From NCBI GenBank assembly GCA_035048485.1, contig CM068592.1:29696001-29760000 (forward strand): 64,000 nt of DNA, read 5' to 3'. The translations under genes and the position numbers were made by a program. This DNA is from Pteria penguin. Taxonomy: Eukaryota > Mollusca > Bivalvia > Pterioida > Pteriidae. The notes beneath the pieces were generated by a model. The model was not told the origin of the DNA. It saw only the letters and a program-made list of their open reading frames with translations, and ran no database searches. Shown here piece after piece: positions 47,655 to 60,240 of the stretch. Position 1 is the first letter of the stretch. Each line of letters opens with the position of its first letter.

Positions 47655-50600
47655 GGCACAGGCACATCAGAGAATGTAAAATATTAGTAGTAATGACATC
47701 AGAGAATGTAAAATATTAGTAGTAATGACATCAGAGAATGTATAATATCAGTAGTGGTGACATCAGAGATTGTAAAATATTAGTAGTAATGACATCAGAG
47801 AATGTATAATATCAGTAGTAATGACATCAGAGAATGTATAATATTAGTAGTAATGACATACGGGAATGTATAATATCAGTAGTACTGACATCAGAGAATG
47901 TATAATATCAGTAGTAATGACATCAGAGAATGTAAAATATTAGTAGTAATGACATCAGAGAATGTATAATATCAGTAGTAATGACATCAGAGAATGTATA
48001 ATATCAGTAGTAATGACATCAGAGAATGTATAGTATCAGTAGTAATGACATCAGAGAATGTAAAATATTAGTAGTAATGACATCAGAGAATGTAAAATAT
48101 TAGTACTAATGACATCAGAGAATGTATAATATCAGTAGTAATGACATCAGAGAATGTAAAATATTAGTAGTAATGACATCAGAGAATGTATAATATCAGT
48201 AGTAATGACATCAGAGAATGTAAAATATTAGTAGTAATGACATCAGAGAATGTATAAAATCAGTAGTAATGACATCAGTGAATGTATAATATCAGTAGTA
48301 ATGACATCAGAGAATGTAAAATATTAGTAGTAATGACATCAGAGAATGTATAAAATCAGTAGTAATGACATCAGAGAATGTATAAAATCAGTAGTAATGA
48401 CATCAGAATATGTAAAATATTCGTAGTAATGACATCACAGAATGTATAATATCAGTAGCATTGACATCAGAGAATGTATAGTATCAGTAGTAATGACATC
48501 AGAGAATGTATAATATCAGTAGTAATGACATCAGAGAATGTACAATATTAGTAGTAATGACATCAGAGAATGTATAATATCAGTAGTAATGACATCAGAG
48601 AATGTATAATATCGGTAGTAATGACATCAGAGAATGTACAATATTAGTAGTAATGACATCAGAGAATGTATAATATCGGTAGTAATGACATCAGAGAATG
48701 TATAATATCAGTAGTAATGACATCAGAGAATGCATAATATCAGTAGTAATGACATAAGAGAATGTAAAATATCAGTAGTAATGACATCAGAGAATGTATA
48801 ATATCAGTAGTAATGACATCAGAGAATGTAAAATATTAGTAGTAATGACATCAGAGAATGTATAATATCAGTAGTAATGACATCAGAGAATGTACAATAT
48901 TAGTAGTAATGACATCAGAGAATGCATAATATCAGTAGTAATGACATAAGAGAATGTAAAATATCAGTAGTAATGACATCAGAGAATGTAAAATATTAGT
49001 AGTAATGACATCAGAGAATGTATAATATCAGTAGTAATGACATCAGAGAATGTATAATATCAGTAGTAATGACATCAGAGAATGTACAATATTAGTAGTA
49101 ATGACATCAGAGAATGTATAATATCAGTAGTAATGACATCAGAGAATGTATAATATCAGTAGTAATGACATCAGAGAATGCATAATATCAGTAGTAATGA
49201 CATAAAAGAATGTAAAATATCAGTAGTAATGACATCAGAGAATGTATGATATCAGTAGTAATGACATCAGAGAATGTAAAATAATAGTAGTAATGACATC
49301 AGAGAATGTATAATATTAGTAGTAATGACATCAGAGAATGTATAATATCAGTAGTAATGGCATCAGAAAATGCTAATATTAGTAGTTCTAGCATCAGAGA
49401 ATGTATAATATTAGTAGTAATGACATCAGAGAATGTATGATATCAGTAGTACTGACATCAGAGAATGTATAATATTAGTAGTGGTGACATCAGAGAAGGT
49501 ATAATATCAGTAGTGGTGACATCATATAATGTATAATATCAGTGTTGATGACATCAGAGAATGTATAATCAGCAGTATTGACGTACAGGAATGTATGATA
49601 TCAGTGTTGATGACATCAGAGAATGTATAATATCAGTAGTATTGACATCAGAGAATGTATAATATCAGTAGTATTGACATCAGAGAATGTGTAAAATCAG
49701 TAGTATTGACATCAGAGAATGTATAATATCAGTAGTAATGACATCAGAGAATGTATAATATCAGTAGTAATGACATCAGAGAATGTATAATATTAGTAGT
49801 AATGACATCAGAGAATGTATAATATCAGTAGTAATGACATCAGAGAATGTAAAATGTTAGTAGTAATGACATCAGAGAATGTACAATATTAGTAGTGGTG
49901 ACATCAGAGAATGTATAATATCAGTAGTAATGACATCAGAGAATGTATAATATTAGTAGTAATGACATCAGAGAATGTATAATATCAGTAGTAATGACAT
50001 CAGAGAATGTACAATATTAGTAGTGGTGACATCAGAGAATGTATAATATTAGTAGTAATGACATCAGAGAATGTATAGTATTCGTAGTAATAACATCAGA
50101 GACTGTATGATATCAGTAGTAATGACATCAGAGAATGTACAATATTAGTAGTAATGACATCAGAGAATGTATAATATTAGTAGTAATGACATCAGAGAAT
50201 GTATGATATCAGTAGTGGTGACATCAGAGAATGTATAATATCAGTAGTAATGACATCAGAGAATGTATAATATCAGTAGTAATGACATCAGAGAATGTAT
50301 AATATTAGTAGTAATGACATCAGAGAATGTATAATATTAGTAGTAATGGCATCAGAGAATGTATAGTATTAGTAGTAATGGCATCAGAGAATGTATAATA
50401 TCAGTAGTGATGACATCAGAGAATGTATAATATCAGTAGTAATGACATCAGAGAATGTATAATATTAGTAGTAATGACATCAGAGAATGTATAATATTAG
50501 TAGTAATGACATCAGAGAATGTACAATATTAGTAGTGGTGACATCAGAGAATGTATAATATCAGTAGTAATGACATCAGAGAATGTATAGTATTAGTAGT

Positions 50601-51395
50601 AATGACATCAGAGAATGTATAATATTAGTAGTAATGACATCAGAGAATGTATAATATCAGTAGTAATGACATCAGAGAATGTATAGTATTAGTAGTAATG
50701 ACATCAGAGAATGTAAAATATTAGTAGTAATGACATCAGAGGAGAATGTATAATATCAGTAGTAATGACATCAGAGAATGTAAAATATTAGTAGTAATGA
50801 CATCAGAGAATGTACAATATTAGTAGTGGTGACATCAGAGAATGTATAATATCAGTAGTAATGACATCGGAGAATGTATAATATTAGTAGTAATGACATC
50901 AGAGAATGTATAATATCAGTAGTAATGACATCAGAGAATGTACAATATTAGTAGTGGTGAGATCAGAGAATGTATAATATTAGTAGTAATGACATCAGAG
51001 AATGTATAGTATTAGTAGTAATGACATCAGAGAATGTATGATATCAGTAGTAATGACATCAGAGAATGTACAATATTAGTAGTGGTGACATCAGAGAATG
51101 TATAATATTAGTAGTAATGACACCAGAGAATGTATGATATCAGTAGTAATGACATCAGAGAATGTACAATATTAGTAGTGGTGACATCAGAGAATGTATG
51201 ATATCAGTAGTAATGACATCAGAGAATGTATAGTATTAGTAGTAATGACATCAGATAATGTATAATATCAGTAGTGGTGACGTACGGGAATGTATATTAT
51301 CAGTAGTAATGACTTCATATATTATATCACATCAGTAGTAATGACATCTTAGAAAGTACAATATCAACAGTAATGACATCAGCGAATTTTCAAAT
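47655..51395. repeat. 32-bp minisatellite, about 115 copies
   Basis: The unit GACATCAGAGAATGTATAAT-ATCAGTAGTAAT is repeated over 3.7 kb with constant 32-bp spacing. Variant classes recur: ATAATATCAG, AAAATATTAG, ACAATATTAG with AGTGGTG ends, ATGATATCAG. Units near both edges are the most diverged; the interior is highly similar. TAG and TGA words keep most frames closed. No direct-repeat/spacer pattern of CRISPR type is present. Confidence 0.97.
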
Positions 51396-52842
51396 ACAGA
51401 CCTGTAAGATCTGCCGTTGCAACATTTTTCATTCTGAGTTAAATGGACACAGATGAAACTATTACCCAAAAGAAAAGGCCTTCTTTAAAGAGTATCTTAT
51501 CACATTAACATGAAAGTATAAAACCCGCTTTCTCTTTGACTGCATAATAACATCCTAACCTGGAAATCATTCGAATGATTATGTTAAATGTATATGCCTT
51601 AAAGTTCATTTATTTACCTCCTTCCGAGATATTATCTAATAGCATGTGCAGCATTCTACGTCAGATATCTTATCTAATATACTACATTACGTAGTTGAGC
51701 AAAGATTTCTTCTAAAAAATGCATAAATTTAAATTCATTATACAAAAGAAAACTGAACCTGACAAAAACTTCAGGGATATAAGTTATATCGCTATCAAAA
51801 GTCCCATTTTCTCAGCTAAATATGAAGCCTTTATATGCGCCAAAAGTGGCTGAGAAGTTTGGCTAATACCCATCCGCCACGGATATGATTTGTTGTAATG
51901 TGCGATGCAAAAATTGTGATAAGGTATTGTATAGTCACATTGTAATCGTATTCAAAATGTTTAATGATATTGTTATACAATTATAATATTTCAGCTAAAA
52001 ATGGGGATAGCAGAAACCATGCTGTCTTTTAATCTATTACATTTAGTGTCACTGCACTCTGATCTACTTTCTCATGTTCAAATGCCGCATTCTCGTTTAT
52101 ATATATTGCGTGAGTTTGCCAATCAATATAAATCATAAGCAAAGATGTCAAACTGCATGTTAATGTCAGAAAAAAGTATGCCAAATTTGATAAAATCACT
52201 GGGTGAAAATGTCGGTCACGATATCATCCAAGAATGAATATTTGCACCTCTCCACAATTTCTCGTCCCCTTATCAGTCCTGTATTTGCTGCCACGTTATA
52301 GAGATCACTTTTATGCGGCAATAAATTGATTTGTTTTCTTGATTGCTAAGTTTACTACCGAATGTCAATCCTCCTAAATAATGCGTGTAAGTGTTAGAGG
52401 AAAAATAAACTTCTTTTACATTAAGAATAAATATACCAAATATTTACGAAGAATACTGGGTGATCTACGCATAGATCTCCAAATAATGCCAAATGCGCCA
52501 TACTTCAAAGAAATCGCTATCCTATATACATGTTAATCACCACGTCAGTGTTGATGCGCATTTAGTTCAGTTTCAGTCATTTCGTGTATCATATAACAGA
52601 ACTGTTTATATACACGTGAAACGAAAAAAAAAAAAAAAAAGAAAAAAGAGGAGATAGCAATAATTCGTAAGACAATAATTTCCGAGACTCTCTTACAGGG
52701 GTACTTTCTAACTGATTTTACTATTTTGTTGTACATCTGTAAATTTAGAAAATGTCTCTTTTTGGATATCGATCGGTCCTTTCACATATGCGATAACTAT
52801 TCTCTAGCTTTTCTAATGCAGTTTGGATGAAATCTATTTAGA

Positions 52843-52922
52843 GCAAAATGAAAGAATAAATGAATGAATAAATTGTTAAATAAATTTATAAACAGATAAA
52901 TAAATATATAAATGAATACATC
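52843..52922. repeat. (AATA/AATG)n-like tetranucleotide tract
   Basis: Loose repetition of AATGAATGAATAAA and AATAAATAAA words. Confidence 0.7.
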
Positions 52923-53173
52923 CGTGGCCCGTTTCGTGCGCTTTGACCAAAAAATAAGAAACGCAAACTCATGTTTATGGAAAAAGGAGTAATTTCTTCG
53001 ATCTAAGCTTCCTGTGTGACTTGGAGATCAGTGATCGCAAAAAGACATGATATCACTATGCATGTTATAACTCGCGGGAGAAAGAGAAGGTCGTCGGTGA
53101 TTCAGTGCATTGCATTACTACGATAAGAAACAGCAATCAATAGGGGGAAAACTCATACATTTCTGTGATATGT

Positions 53174-53207
53174 TTTTCTTTTCTTTTTTTTTTTTTTTTT
53201 TTTTTTG
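53174..53207. repeat. Poly-T tract
   Basis: About 30 T with one C interruption; a poly-A counterpart is at 52624-52640. Confidence 0.9.
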
Positions 53208-53764
53208 CCATAAGCATTTTGCATCAGATGAGTTTGGAATTAACTAACTGTAACACTTTTGTACCAGTGTTGACGATAAGTTGGTCGCGGTATTAGATAC
53301 CAACGGGTCATTGGTACTGATTGGTCGTGTGACCATGCAGAGTACAATAATGTCAGCATATTGGTGGTTTATACCTGTTTCACGTTTTCTAACATGTTTG
53401 GCATCAAGAGTTTGTGTACTCCAAGCAACAAACTATGGAGATGTGAAAGAACGCCTACATGTAATATTATGGTGAATACGGATATTTTTCTCTCTGTTTT
53501 ATTTTGTTATGTTTTGTGTCGTCTTGAATTTTTTTTTTTATGAATTATATAATTAATTTATAATAGAACCTAGTTATACCATTGAATTGTTTAATGAATT
53601 ATAACCTTACGAATCCGTATCAAAGTCTTAGCATAGGATTTTAGTATTAGAAGAGGACTTTTGATGTTATTTTGTTTAAGATGATTGATCGAGATCGAGA
53701 AGCAGTAACTGTAAATTGAACCTATTCAAATAGGTAAAAAATCTAAAATGTATTCTATGGTATA

Positions 53765-54015
53765 TATCATCAGCAATCGCCAATAAGGTGAGATACAAAG
53801 TGGAACATGTTCCACATGAGGTAAAACAACTTTATATAAATACATATAAATTGTATTCATTCCCGATTTAACATCATGTTCGTTCACTTTCACCGATAAC
53901 TGTTTGTAGTGCTAGCGACCCTAGTTCAATTCCCGAATTGCGTTACTTTGCTTAGGAAGTGCATCATCTCTTCCTTCCATGTCGTAATATTGACTAAATA
54001 ATTGTTGAATTGAAA
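53765..54015 (+). mobile_element. Dispersed repeat, SINE-like, copy A (pair with 59.64-60.24 kb)
   Basis: It shares with 59640-60240 the words AACAT(G/C)TTCCACAT, ACTTTATATAAA, TTAACATC, a B-box-like GTTCAATTCCCGAA and TTCCATGTC(G/T)-ATATTGACTAAATAATTGTTGAAT. It lies left of the LINE C-terminal fragment. Confidence 0.6.
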
Positions 54016-54199
54016 TACCAATTAAGTGATAATAAGACATATTTTGCCAGAATTGTGAATTTGTCAGGAATGAAAACAAGTTGTTTTACGAATAGCTATT
54101 CAACGAAAGGAAAGAAACCTTTTATGAATATTTGTTTGGTGAGAATTACGGGATCAAGTCTGCGCAAGACGTCCAAAGAAGTGGAGAGTTTTAAGAATT

Positions 54200-54545
54200 C
54201 ATTTCATAAATGAAGTACATTAGATCGCAAATATCAGATCTTGGTCGTTTGATGAGATTCAGGTATTCTTGTTCACAAAATTTTGAAACACAATCAGTCG
54301 CTGGATATCCTGATTTGTTACAGCATTCCACAGCTCGCACTCATAGAGAACACTTGGGAGGACTATCCGTTTTTATAGTCTCGATACGGTTTGGCTATCC
54401 AAGGTCTGATTGTGCAAAGTACGATTTTCGCCCTCTTGTACATACTTCAGTCACATTTACAGATTACTTGAAATTGTCGTTAATGATAGTCCCGAAATCG
54501 TTGCACAATGCTTCATATAAGGTACTGTCTTTACCCCACCTCTGA
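54200..54545 (-). pseudogene. LINE fragment: region downstream of the reverse transcriptase
   Basis: The minus strand reads KRIVLPSVLYECELWNAVTN at about 54371-54312, then QDIQRLIVFQNFVNKN, a stop, and in a shifted frame KRPRSDICDLMY. This pattern (V-L-P-S-V-L-Y-x-C-E-L-W-N followed by Q-x-F-V) is typical of the C-terminal part of CR1/jockey-type LINE ORF2. Stops and frame shifts make it dead. The 111-codon plus-strand frame over it is a shadow. Confidence 0.65.
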
Positions 54546-54574
54546 CTATATTGTTATAAAATTATGGACTACGA

Positions 54575-56812
54575 CTGGGTTAGAGTTGTCACAAACCAAC
54601 CGTGTATCTCTTACACACTGGGTTAGAGTTGTCACAAACCAACCGTGTATCTCTTACACACTGGGTTAGAGTTGTCACAAACCTACCGTGTATCTCTTAC
54701 ACACTGGGTTAGAGTTGTCACAAACAAACCGTGTATCTCTTACACACTGGGTTAGAGTTGTCACAAACCAACCGTGTATCTCTTACACACTGGGTTAGAG
54801 TTGTCACAAACCAAGCGTGTATCCCTTACACACTGGGTTAGAGTTGTCACAAACCAACCGTGTATCTCTTACACACTGGGTTAGAGTTGTCACAAACCAA
54901 CCATGTATCTCTTACACACTGGGTTAGAGTTGTCACAAACCAACCGTGCATCTCTTACACACTGGGTTAGAGTTGTCACAAACCAAAAGTGTATCTCTTA
55001 CACACTGGGTTAGAGTAGTCACAAACCAACCATGTATCTCTTACACACTGAGTTAGAGTTGTCACAAACCAACCATGTATCTCTTACACACTGGGTTAGA
55101 GTTGTCACAAACCTACCGTGTATCTCTTACACACTGGGTTAGAGTTGTCACAAACCAACCGTGTATCTCTTACACACTGGGTTAGAGTAGTCACAAACCA
55201 ACCATGTATCTCTTACACACTGAGTTAGAGTTGTCACAAACCAACCATGTATCTCTTACACACTGGGTTAGAGTTGTCACAAACCTACCGTGTATCTCTT
55301 ACACACTGGGTTAGAGTTGTCACAAACCAACCATGTATCTCTTACACACTGGGTTAGAGTTGTCACAAACCAACCGTGTATCTCTTACACACTGAGTTAG
55401 AGTTGTCACAAACCAACCGTGTATCTCTTACACACTGAGTTAGAGTTGTCACAAACCAACCGTGTATCTCTTACACACTGAGTTAGAGTTGTCACAAACC
55501 AACCGTGTATCTCTTACACACTGGGTTAGAGTTGTCACAAACCAACCGTGTATCTCTTACACACTGGGTTAGAGTTGTCACAAACCAACCGTGTATCTCT
55601 TACACACTGGGTTAGAGTTGTCACAAACCAACCGTGTATCCCTTACACACTGGGTTAGAGTTGTCACAAACCAACCGTGTATCTCTTACACACTGGGTTA
55701 GAGTTGTCACAAACCAAGCGTGTATCCCTTACACACTGGGTTAGAGTTGTCACAAACCAACCATGTATCTCTTACACACTGGGTTAGAGTTGTCACAAAC
55801 CAACCGTGTATCTCTTACACACTGGGTTAGAGTTGTCACAAACCAACCGTGTATCTCTTACACACTGGGTTAGAGTTGTCACAAACCAAGCGTGTACCTC
55901 TTACACACTGGGTTAGAGTTGTCACAAACCAACCATGTATCTCTTACACACTGGGTTAGAGTTGTCACAAACCAACCGTGTATCTCTTACACACTGGGTT
56001 AGAGTTGTCACAAACCAACCATGTATCTCTTACACACTGAGTTAGAGTTGTCACAAACCAACCGTGTATCTCTTACACACTGGGTTAGAGTTGTCACAAA
56101 CCAACCGTGTATCCCTTACACACTGGGTTAGAGTTGTCACAAACCAACCATGTATCTCTTACACACTGAGTAAGAGTTGTCACAAACCAACCGTGTATCT
56201 CTTACACACTGAGTTAGAGTTGTCACAAACCAACCGTGTATCTCTTACACACTGGGTTAGAGTTGTCACAAACCAACCGTGTATCCCTTACACACTGGGT
56301 TAGAGTTGTCACAAACCAACCGTGTATCTCTTACACACTGAGTTAGAGTTGTCACAAACCAACCGTGTATCTCTTACACACTGAGTTAGAGTTGTCACAA
56401 ACCAAAAGTGTATCTCTTACACACTGGGTTAGAGTTGTCACAAACCAACCGTGTATCCCTTACACACTGGGTTAGAGTTGTCACAAACCAACCGTGTATC
56501 CCTTACACACTGGGTTAGAGTTGTCACAAACCAACCGTGTATCCCTTACACACTGGGTTAGAGTTGTCACAAACCAACCGTGTATCCCTTACACACTGGG
56601 TTAGAGTTGTCACAAACCAACCATGTATCTCTTACACACTGGGTTAGAGTTGTCACAAACCAACCATGTATCTCTTACACACTGAGTTAGAGTTGTCACA
56701 AACCAAGCGTGTATCTCTTACACACTGGGTTAGAGTTGTCACAAACCAACCGTGTATCCCTTACACACTGGGTTAGAGTTGTCACAAACCAACCGTGTAC
56801 CTCTTACACACG
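54575..56812. repeat. 43-bp minisatellite, about 52 copies
   Basis: The unit CCGTGTATCTCTTACACACT-GGGTTAGAGTTGTCACAAACCAA is repeated head to tail over 2.2 kb with few point variants (CATG for CGTG, CCCTT for CTCTT, GAGTTAG for GGGTTAG). Since 43 is one more than a multiple of three, a frame cycles through all three phases and meets GGT-TAG once per 129 bases; rare variants such as GAGTAAG make chance open frames (for example 56064-56303). Confidence 0.97.
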
Positions 56813-57375
56813 GATTCTGGTTCCAATGGCAAATCTTATACCCCGTCGGGGTCACCAAATCTGGCCTGCGGTTTTCCAGTGGGTTCGTGTATCATTCGAT
56901 CTTTGTGTCTTCATGGAAGTCATCAGTGTTTAAATTCTATCCATTAATCCCAGGTTGTGTACTTGACACACCAAATACAAATGTGAGCTCTTTACCCTAA
57001 TTACAAACATTCTTGAATTCATTGTATTTATCGCTGATGAAATCTAAATGATCAGAACATATGAAATGCCTTCCAGCGGAATATGTACACGCTCATAAAT
57101 TAAGGGTTACGTCTTTCAGGGGATTTTCTCGATGTGCGAGACCAAATGCTCTTCGGCAGACGCCAAAATAAGCGAATGTCATTATCTTTATCACTGTATA
57201 CTTTTTAAAAGTATTTACTGCTGTCCCTCTCCAAAACAAGACAAAACAAAACAAAAAAAAAAAAATACTATTTGCTTTTTTATAATTGCGGTAAGAGTTT
57301 ATATGTATTCCTCTCGTTCGACCTGTGTTAACCCATTTCCGACGCTTCTGGCGTTTTTTTTATTATGAAGCACTT

Positions 57376-57627
57376 TCACTTCGTCCAATCAAGCCTCGTA
57401 TGCGAGTTGTATCCCGATAAAGCAATAGTCGCTTCGGCTACAGTCCTCACAGTACACATCAAATTGTTAATAAATTCATTGACACTTTCATAAGAACTCA
57501 AACTCTGATTAAGAAGCGCACATACATCCTCCTTTACACGCATTTCATAATTGTCTATTGCCTCAGGTGTGGCTTTGCACCTTGCCAATGGCGGATTAAG
57601 AGGAGCCCCTCCTCCCCCTTTCGTCAC
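57376..57627 (-). pseudogene. Probable LINE fragment: linker between endonuclease and reverse transcriptase
   Basis: An 83-codon minus frame reads ARCKATPEAIDNYEMRVKED then VNEFINNLMCTVRTVAEATI and ends HTRLDWTK. The pattern W/A-x-x-A-x-x-Y ... I-N-x-L-x-x-x-V-x-x-A-A-x-x-A-L ... W is typical of the segment after the endonuclease in LINE ORF2. The same kind of segment follows the endonuclease piece at 300-61. Identification is by pattern only. Confidence 0.45.
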
Positions 57628-57854
57628 AAATTACAAGGCATATGTAGAAGATAAGGTTGTAAACACTCAAATTATTAATTTTGAAATTCATGTATACCAA
57701 TAGGAAAATTCAAAAGTCTTAGAAAAAGAAATGAGTATGTTTATGCACTTGAAAAATACGAAGGAATTTAGATAATCATATAAAAATGTTGTTGACTTTA
57801 ATACGTGTTTAAGGTATTTCGTATTACAAGAATAAAGCCAGGAATAGTTTAAGC

Positions 57855-57918
57855 TTTTTATTTTTTTATTTTTATTTATTTATTTATTTATTTTTTTTTT
57901 TTTTATTTATTTATTTGT
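57855..57918. repeat. (TTTA)n tract
   Basis: Repeats of TTTATTTATTTA with a poly-T block. Confidence 0.9.
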
Positions 57919-58520
57919 ATTTGTAGATTTACTGGCTGGGAAGGGTATTATAGGTCTTTCTATTTACTGATACCAAAGCAAAGGCCTCCTTAAGAAGAGC
58001 AATACAATAAATGAATGATCTTTTCTCTAAATTCTGCATTTTTTCATAAGTCATGGAAATGTTATAACTAAAGCATTGCAAAACCAGACCGTCTTTAGAC
58101 TATGGTCTTCTATGCAGTATAAATCGATGTTATTATCAGAAGGGAGATAAGTACCGATGGCATACAACATATCATTTGTATTGAGCTTAACTTCAAAACA
58201 TTGGTCAGATGTAGGGCTAGATTAAAAAAAAAACTATTTCTTTAACACTGAATCTCATAGCTTTTCTGATAAGGATACCAATACCGCCCCTCTCTAAAAC
58301 ATGTGAATGACCATTTTCATTTGGTATAGTCTCTACTTTTGAAAAACTGTAAAGATCATTATGAACTGAATTAAGGTACATAGAAGATGGCCTTTCTTAA
58401 TTAACTACAATATCACGTCTTGGAGGAGTCTAACAATGATGACAAAGACAAGGTTGAGAAGATCATTCTTCAAATATTATGACAGGGTGCTTGCTATTAT
58501 ATATAAATATCAGCAAATAA

Positions 58521-58806
58521 TTGATATTAAAGAATAAAGAATTTACGAGTAGCTCCAAGAAAGATTCCTTTTCAGATGGTATCCAATACTGACTTTGATT
58601 CTGGGTCATAATTATTTAGTGTCCCTTGGAAATGAGGTAAATGTTTCTGGTCCTAGACTAGACTTGATATTAAAGAATAACGAATTTACGCGTATTTCCA
58701 AGAAAGATTCCTTTTCAGATGGTATCCAATACTGAATTTGATTCTGGGTCATAATTATTTAGTGTCCCTTGGAAATGAGGTAAATGTTTCTGGTCCTATA
58801 CTTCGC
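58521..58806. repeat. 143-bp tandem duplication
   Basis: TTGATATTAAAGAATAA(A/C)G-AATTTACG at 58521 recurs at 58664, and both copies run through AAGATTCCTTTTCAGATGGT and GTAAATGTTTCTGGTCCTA with about five differences. Confidence 0.9.
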
Positions 58807-59019
58807 CGTAAGGATACTGGAACCTTCTGCATGACGAAACTTCCGAAATACTGTGACAAATTACAGAAATTCCTCAAAGTGACGAAAATAACTGTGTACT
58901 ACTGTGATTTTCTCTTTCTATGATAAAGTGTGTCAAATTTCAAGCGGATGCGTATCTCAGAAGTCCCGTATTGTCATATTTAGTTTCGGACGAACAGCTA
59001 TGACCCCTCGTAGCTTTTG

Positions 59020-59545
59020 AATGCGTGTCCGATGTATCGCAGGGTGTATGGGTTTCCGATGTATCGCAGGGTGTATACGTTTCCGATGTATCGCGGGGTG
59101 TATGCGTGTACGATGTATCGCAGGGTGTATGCGTTTCCGATGTATCGCGGGGTGTATGCGTTTCCGATGTATCGCGGGGTGAATGAGTTTCCGATGTATC
59201 GCGGGGTGAATGCATTTCCGATGTATTGCAGGTTGTATGGGTTTCCGATGTATCGCGGGGTGTATGCGTTTCCGATGTATCGCAGGGTGTATGGGTTTAC
59301 GATGTATCGCGGGGTGTATGGGTTTCTGATGTATCGCAGGGTGTATGCGTTTCCGATGTATCGCAGGGTGTATGGGTTTCCGATGTATCGCGGGGTGTAT
59401 GCGTTTCCGATGTATCGCAGGGTGTATGGGTTTCCAATGTATCGCGGGGTGTATGGGTTTCCGATGTATCGCAGGGTGTACGGGTTTCCGATGTATCGCG
59501 GGATGAATGCGGTATCCAACATTTCGCGGAGTGTATGCGGTATCC
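59020..59545. repeat. 27-bp minisatellite, about 18 copies, open in many frames
   Basis: The unit CCGATGTATCGCAGGGTGTA-TGGGTTT alternates between two main forms (GCAGGGTGTATGGG and GCGGGGTGTATGCG). As 27 is a multiple of three and the unit lacks stops in most frames, several frames stay open: minus-strand RKPIHPAIH, GNPYTLRYI and SETHTPRDT repeats, plus-strand PMYRRVYGF and SDVSQGVWV repeats. The longest (minus 59673-58957, 238 codons) has about 60 non-repeat residues first. No splice sites, start context or homology supports translation. Confidence 0.95.
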
Positions 59546-59639
59546 GATATTTCACTCGTATTTAGTGTGTAACCTGTACGGGTGGGAGTAACACTAATAA
59601 TGGATGCGTAGCATTTTGAATAATCCGGATTAACATTCA

Positions 59640-60240
59640 AGTCAGGAGAGATACAAGTTAGAACATCTTCCACATAAAGGAGACAGCTTTATATAAACAC
59701 ATGTACCTATAAATAGCACTTGTCCTCGTTTTAACATCGGGCAAATCTTATTAGAACGCGACATGTACTTTGTTCCTCAACGATACTCTCCATGTACAAG
59801 ATCTTACAATTTTCGATTCAAGGTCATCTTAGGATGCCCTTTCATTATACCCGATACAATGTGAGTGAGAGATCTTTTGATGTTATCTCTGTGTCATTAG
59901 TATGCAAAATGACACCGAAAGATGTTTAACTCAAATTCTGATTGGCTGTAATGAAAGATCATCCTGAGATGACCTCAAATCAGCGGTTGTAAGATCTTGA
60001 ACATGGAATGTATCTGAGAGGAGCGAAGTAAAGAAGTAAAAGTCGCATTTTAATAAGACTGTAATATTATGTTATTTTACTTTCACTGACAGCATCTAAT
60101 TTGGTGTGTTAGATAAGCTCTTTGCACTGCAGACCATATTAGTTCGATTCCGGAACTGCCGTATTTTGCTGATTTTCTTCCATGTCTCAATACTGACTAA
60201 ATAATTGTTGAATAGAAAAACCGAGGAGCCAATAATTTGC
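59640..60240 (+). mobile_element. Dispersed repeat, SINE-like, copy B
   Basis: Partner of 53765-54015. It holds GAACATCTTCCACATAAAGG, CTTTATATAAACACATG, TTTTAACATCGGG, a B-box-like TTCGATTCCGGAA and ATACTGACTAAATAATTGTTGAATA. Relative to copy A it has about 350 extra bases in the middle. Confidence 0.6.

Noticed and set aside
54210..54545. 111-codon plus frame as a gene
   Set aside because: The opposite strand carries a recognisable LINE fragment; the plus frame is its shadow.
47655..56812. CRISPR array
   Set aside because: Units are contiguous without unique spacers, and the context is an animal genome.
58957..59673. 238-codon minus frame and other long frames at 59 kb as genes
   Set aside because: They are produced by a stop-poor 27-bp repeat; several frames on both strands are equally open.
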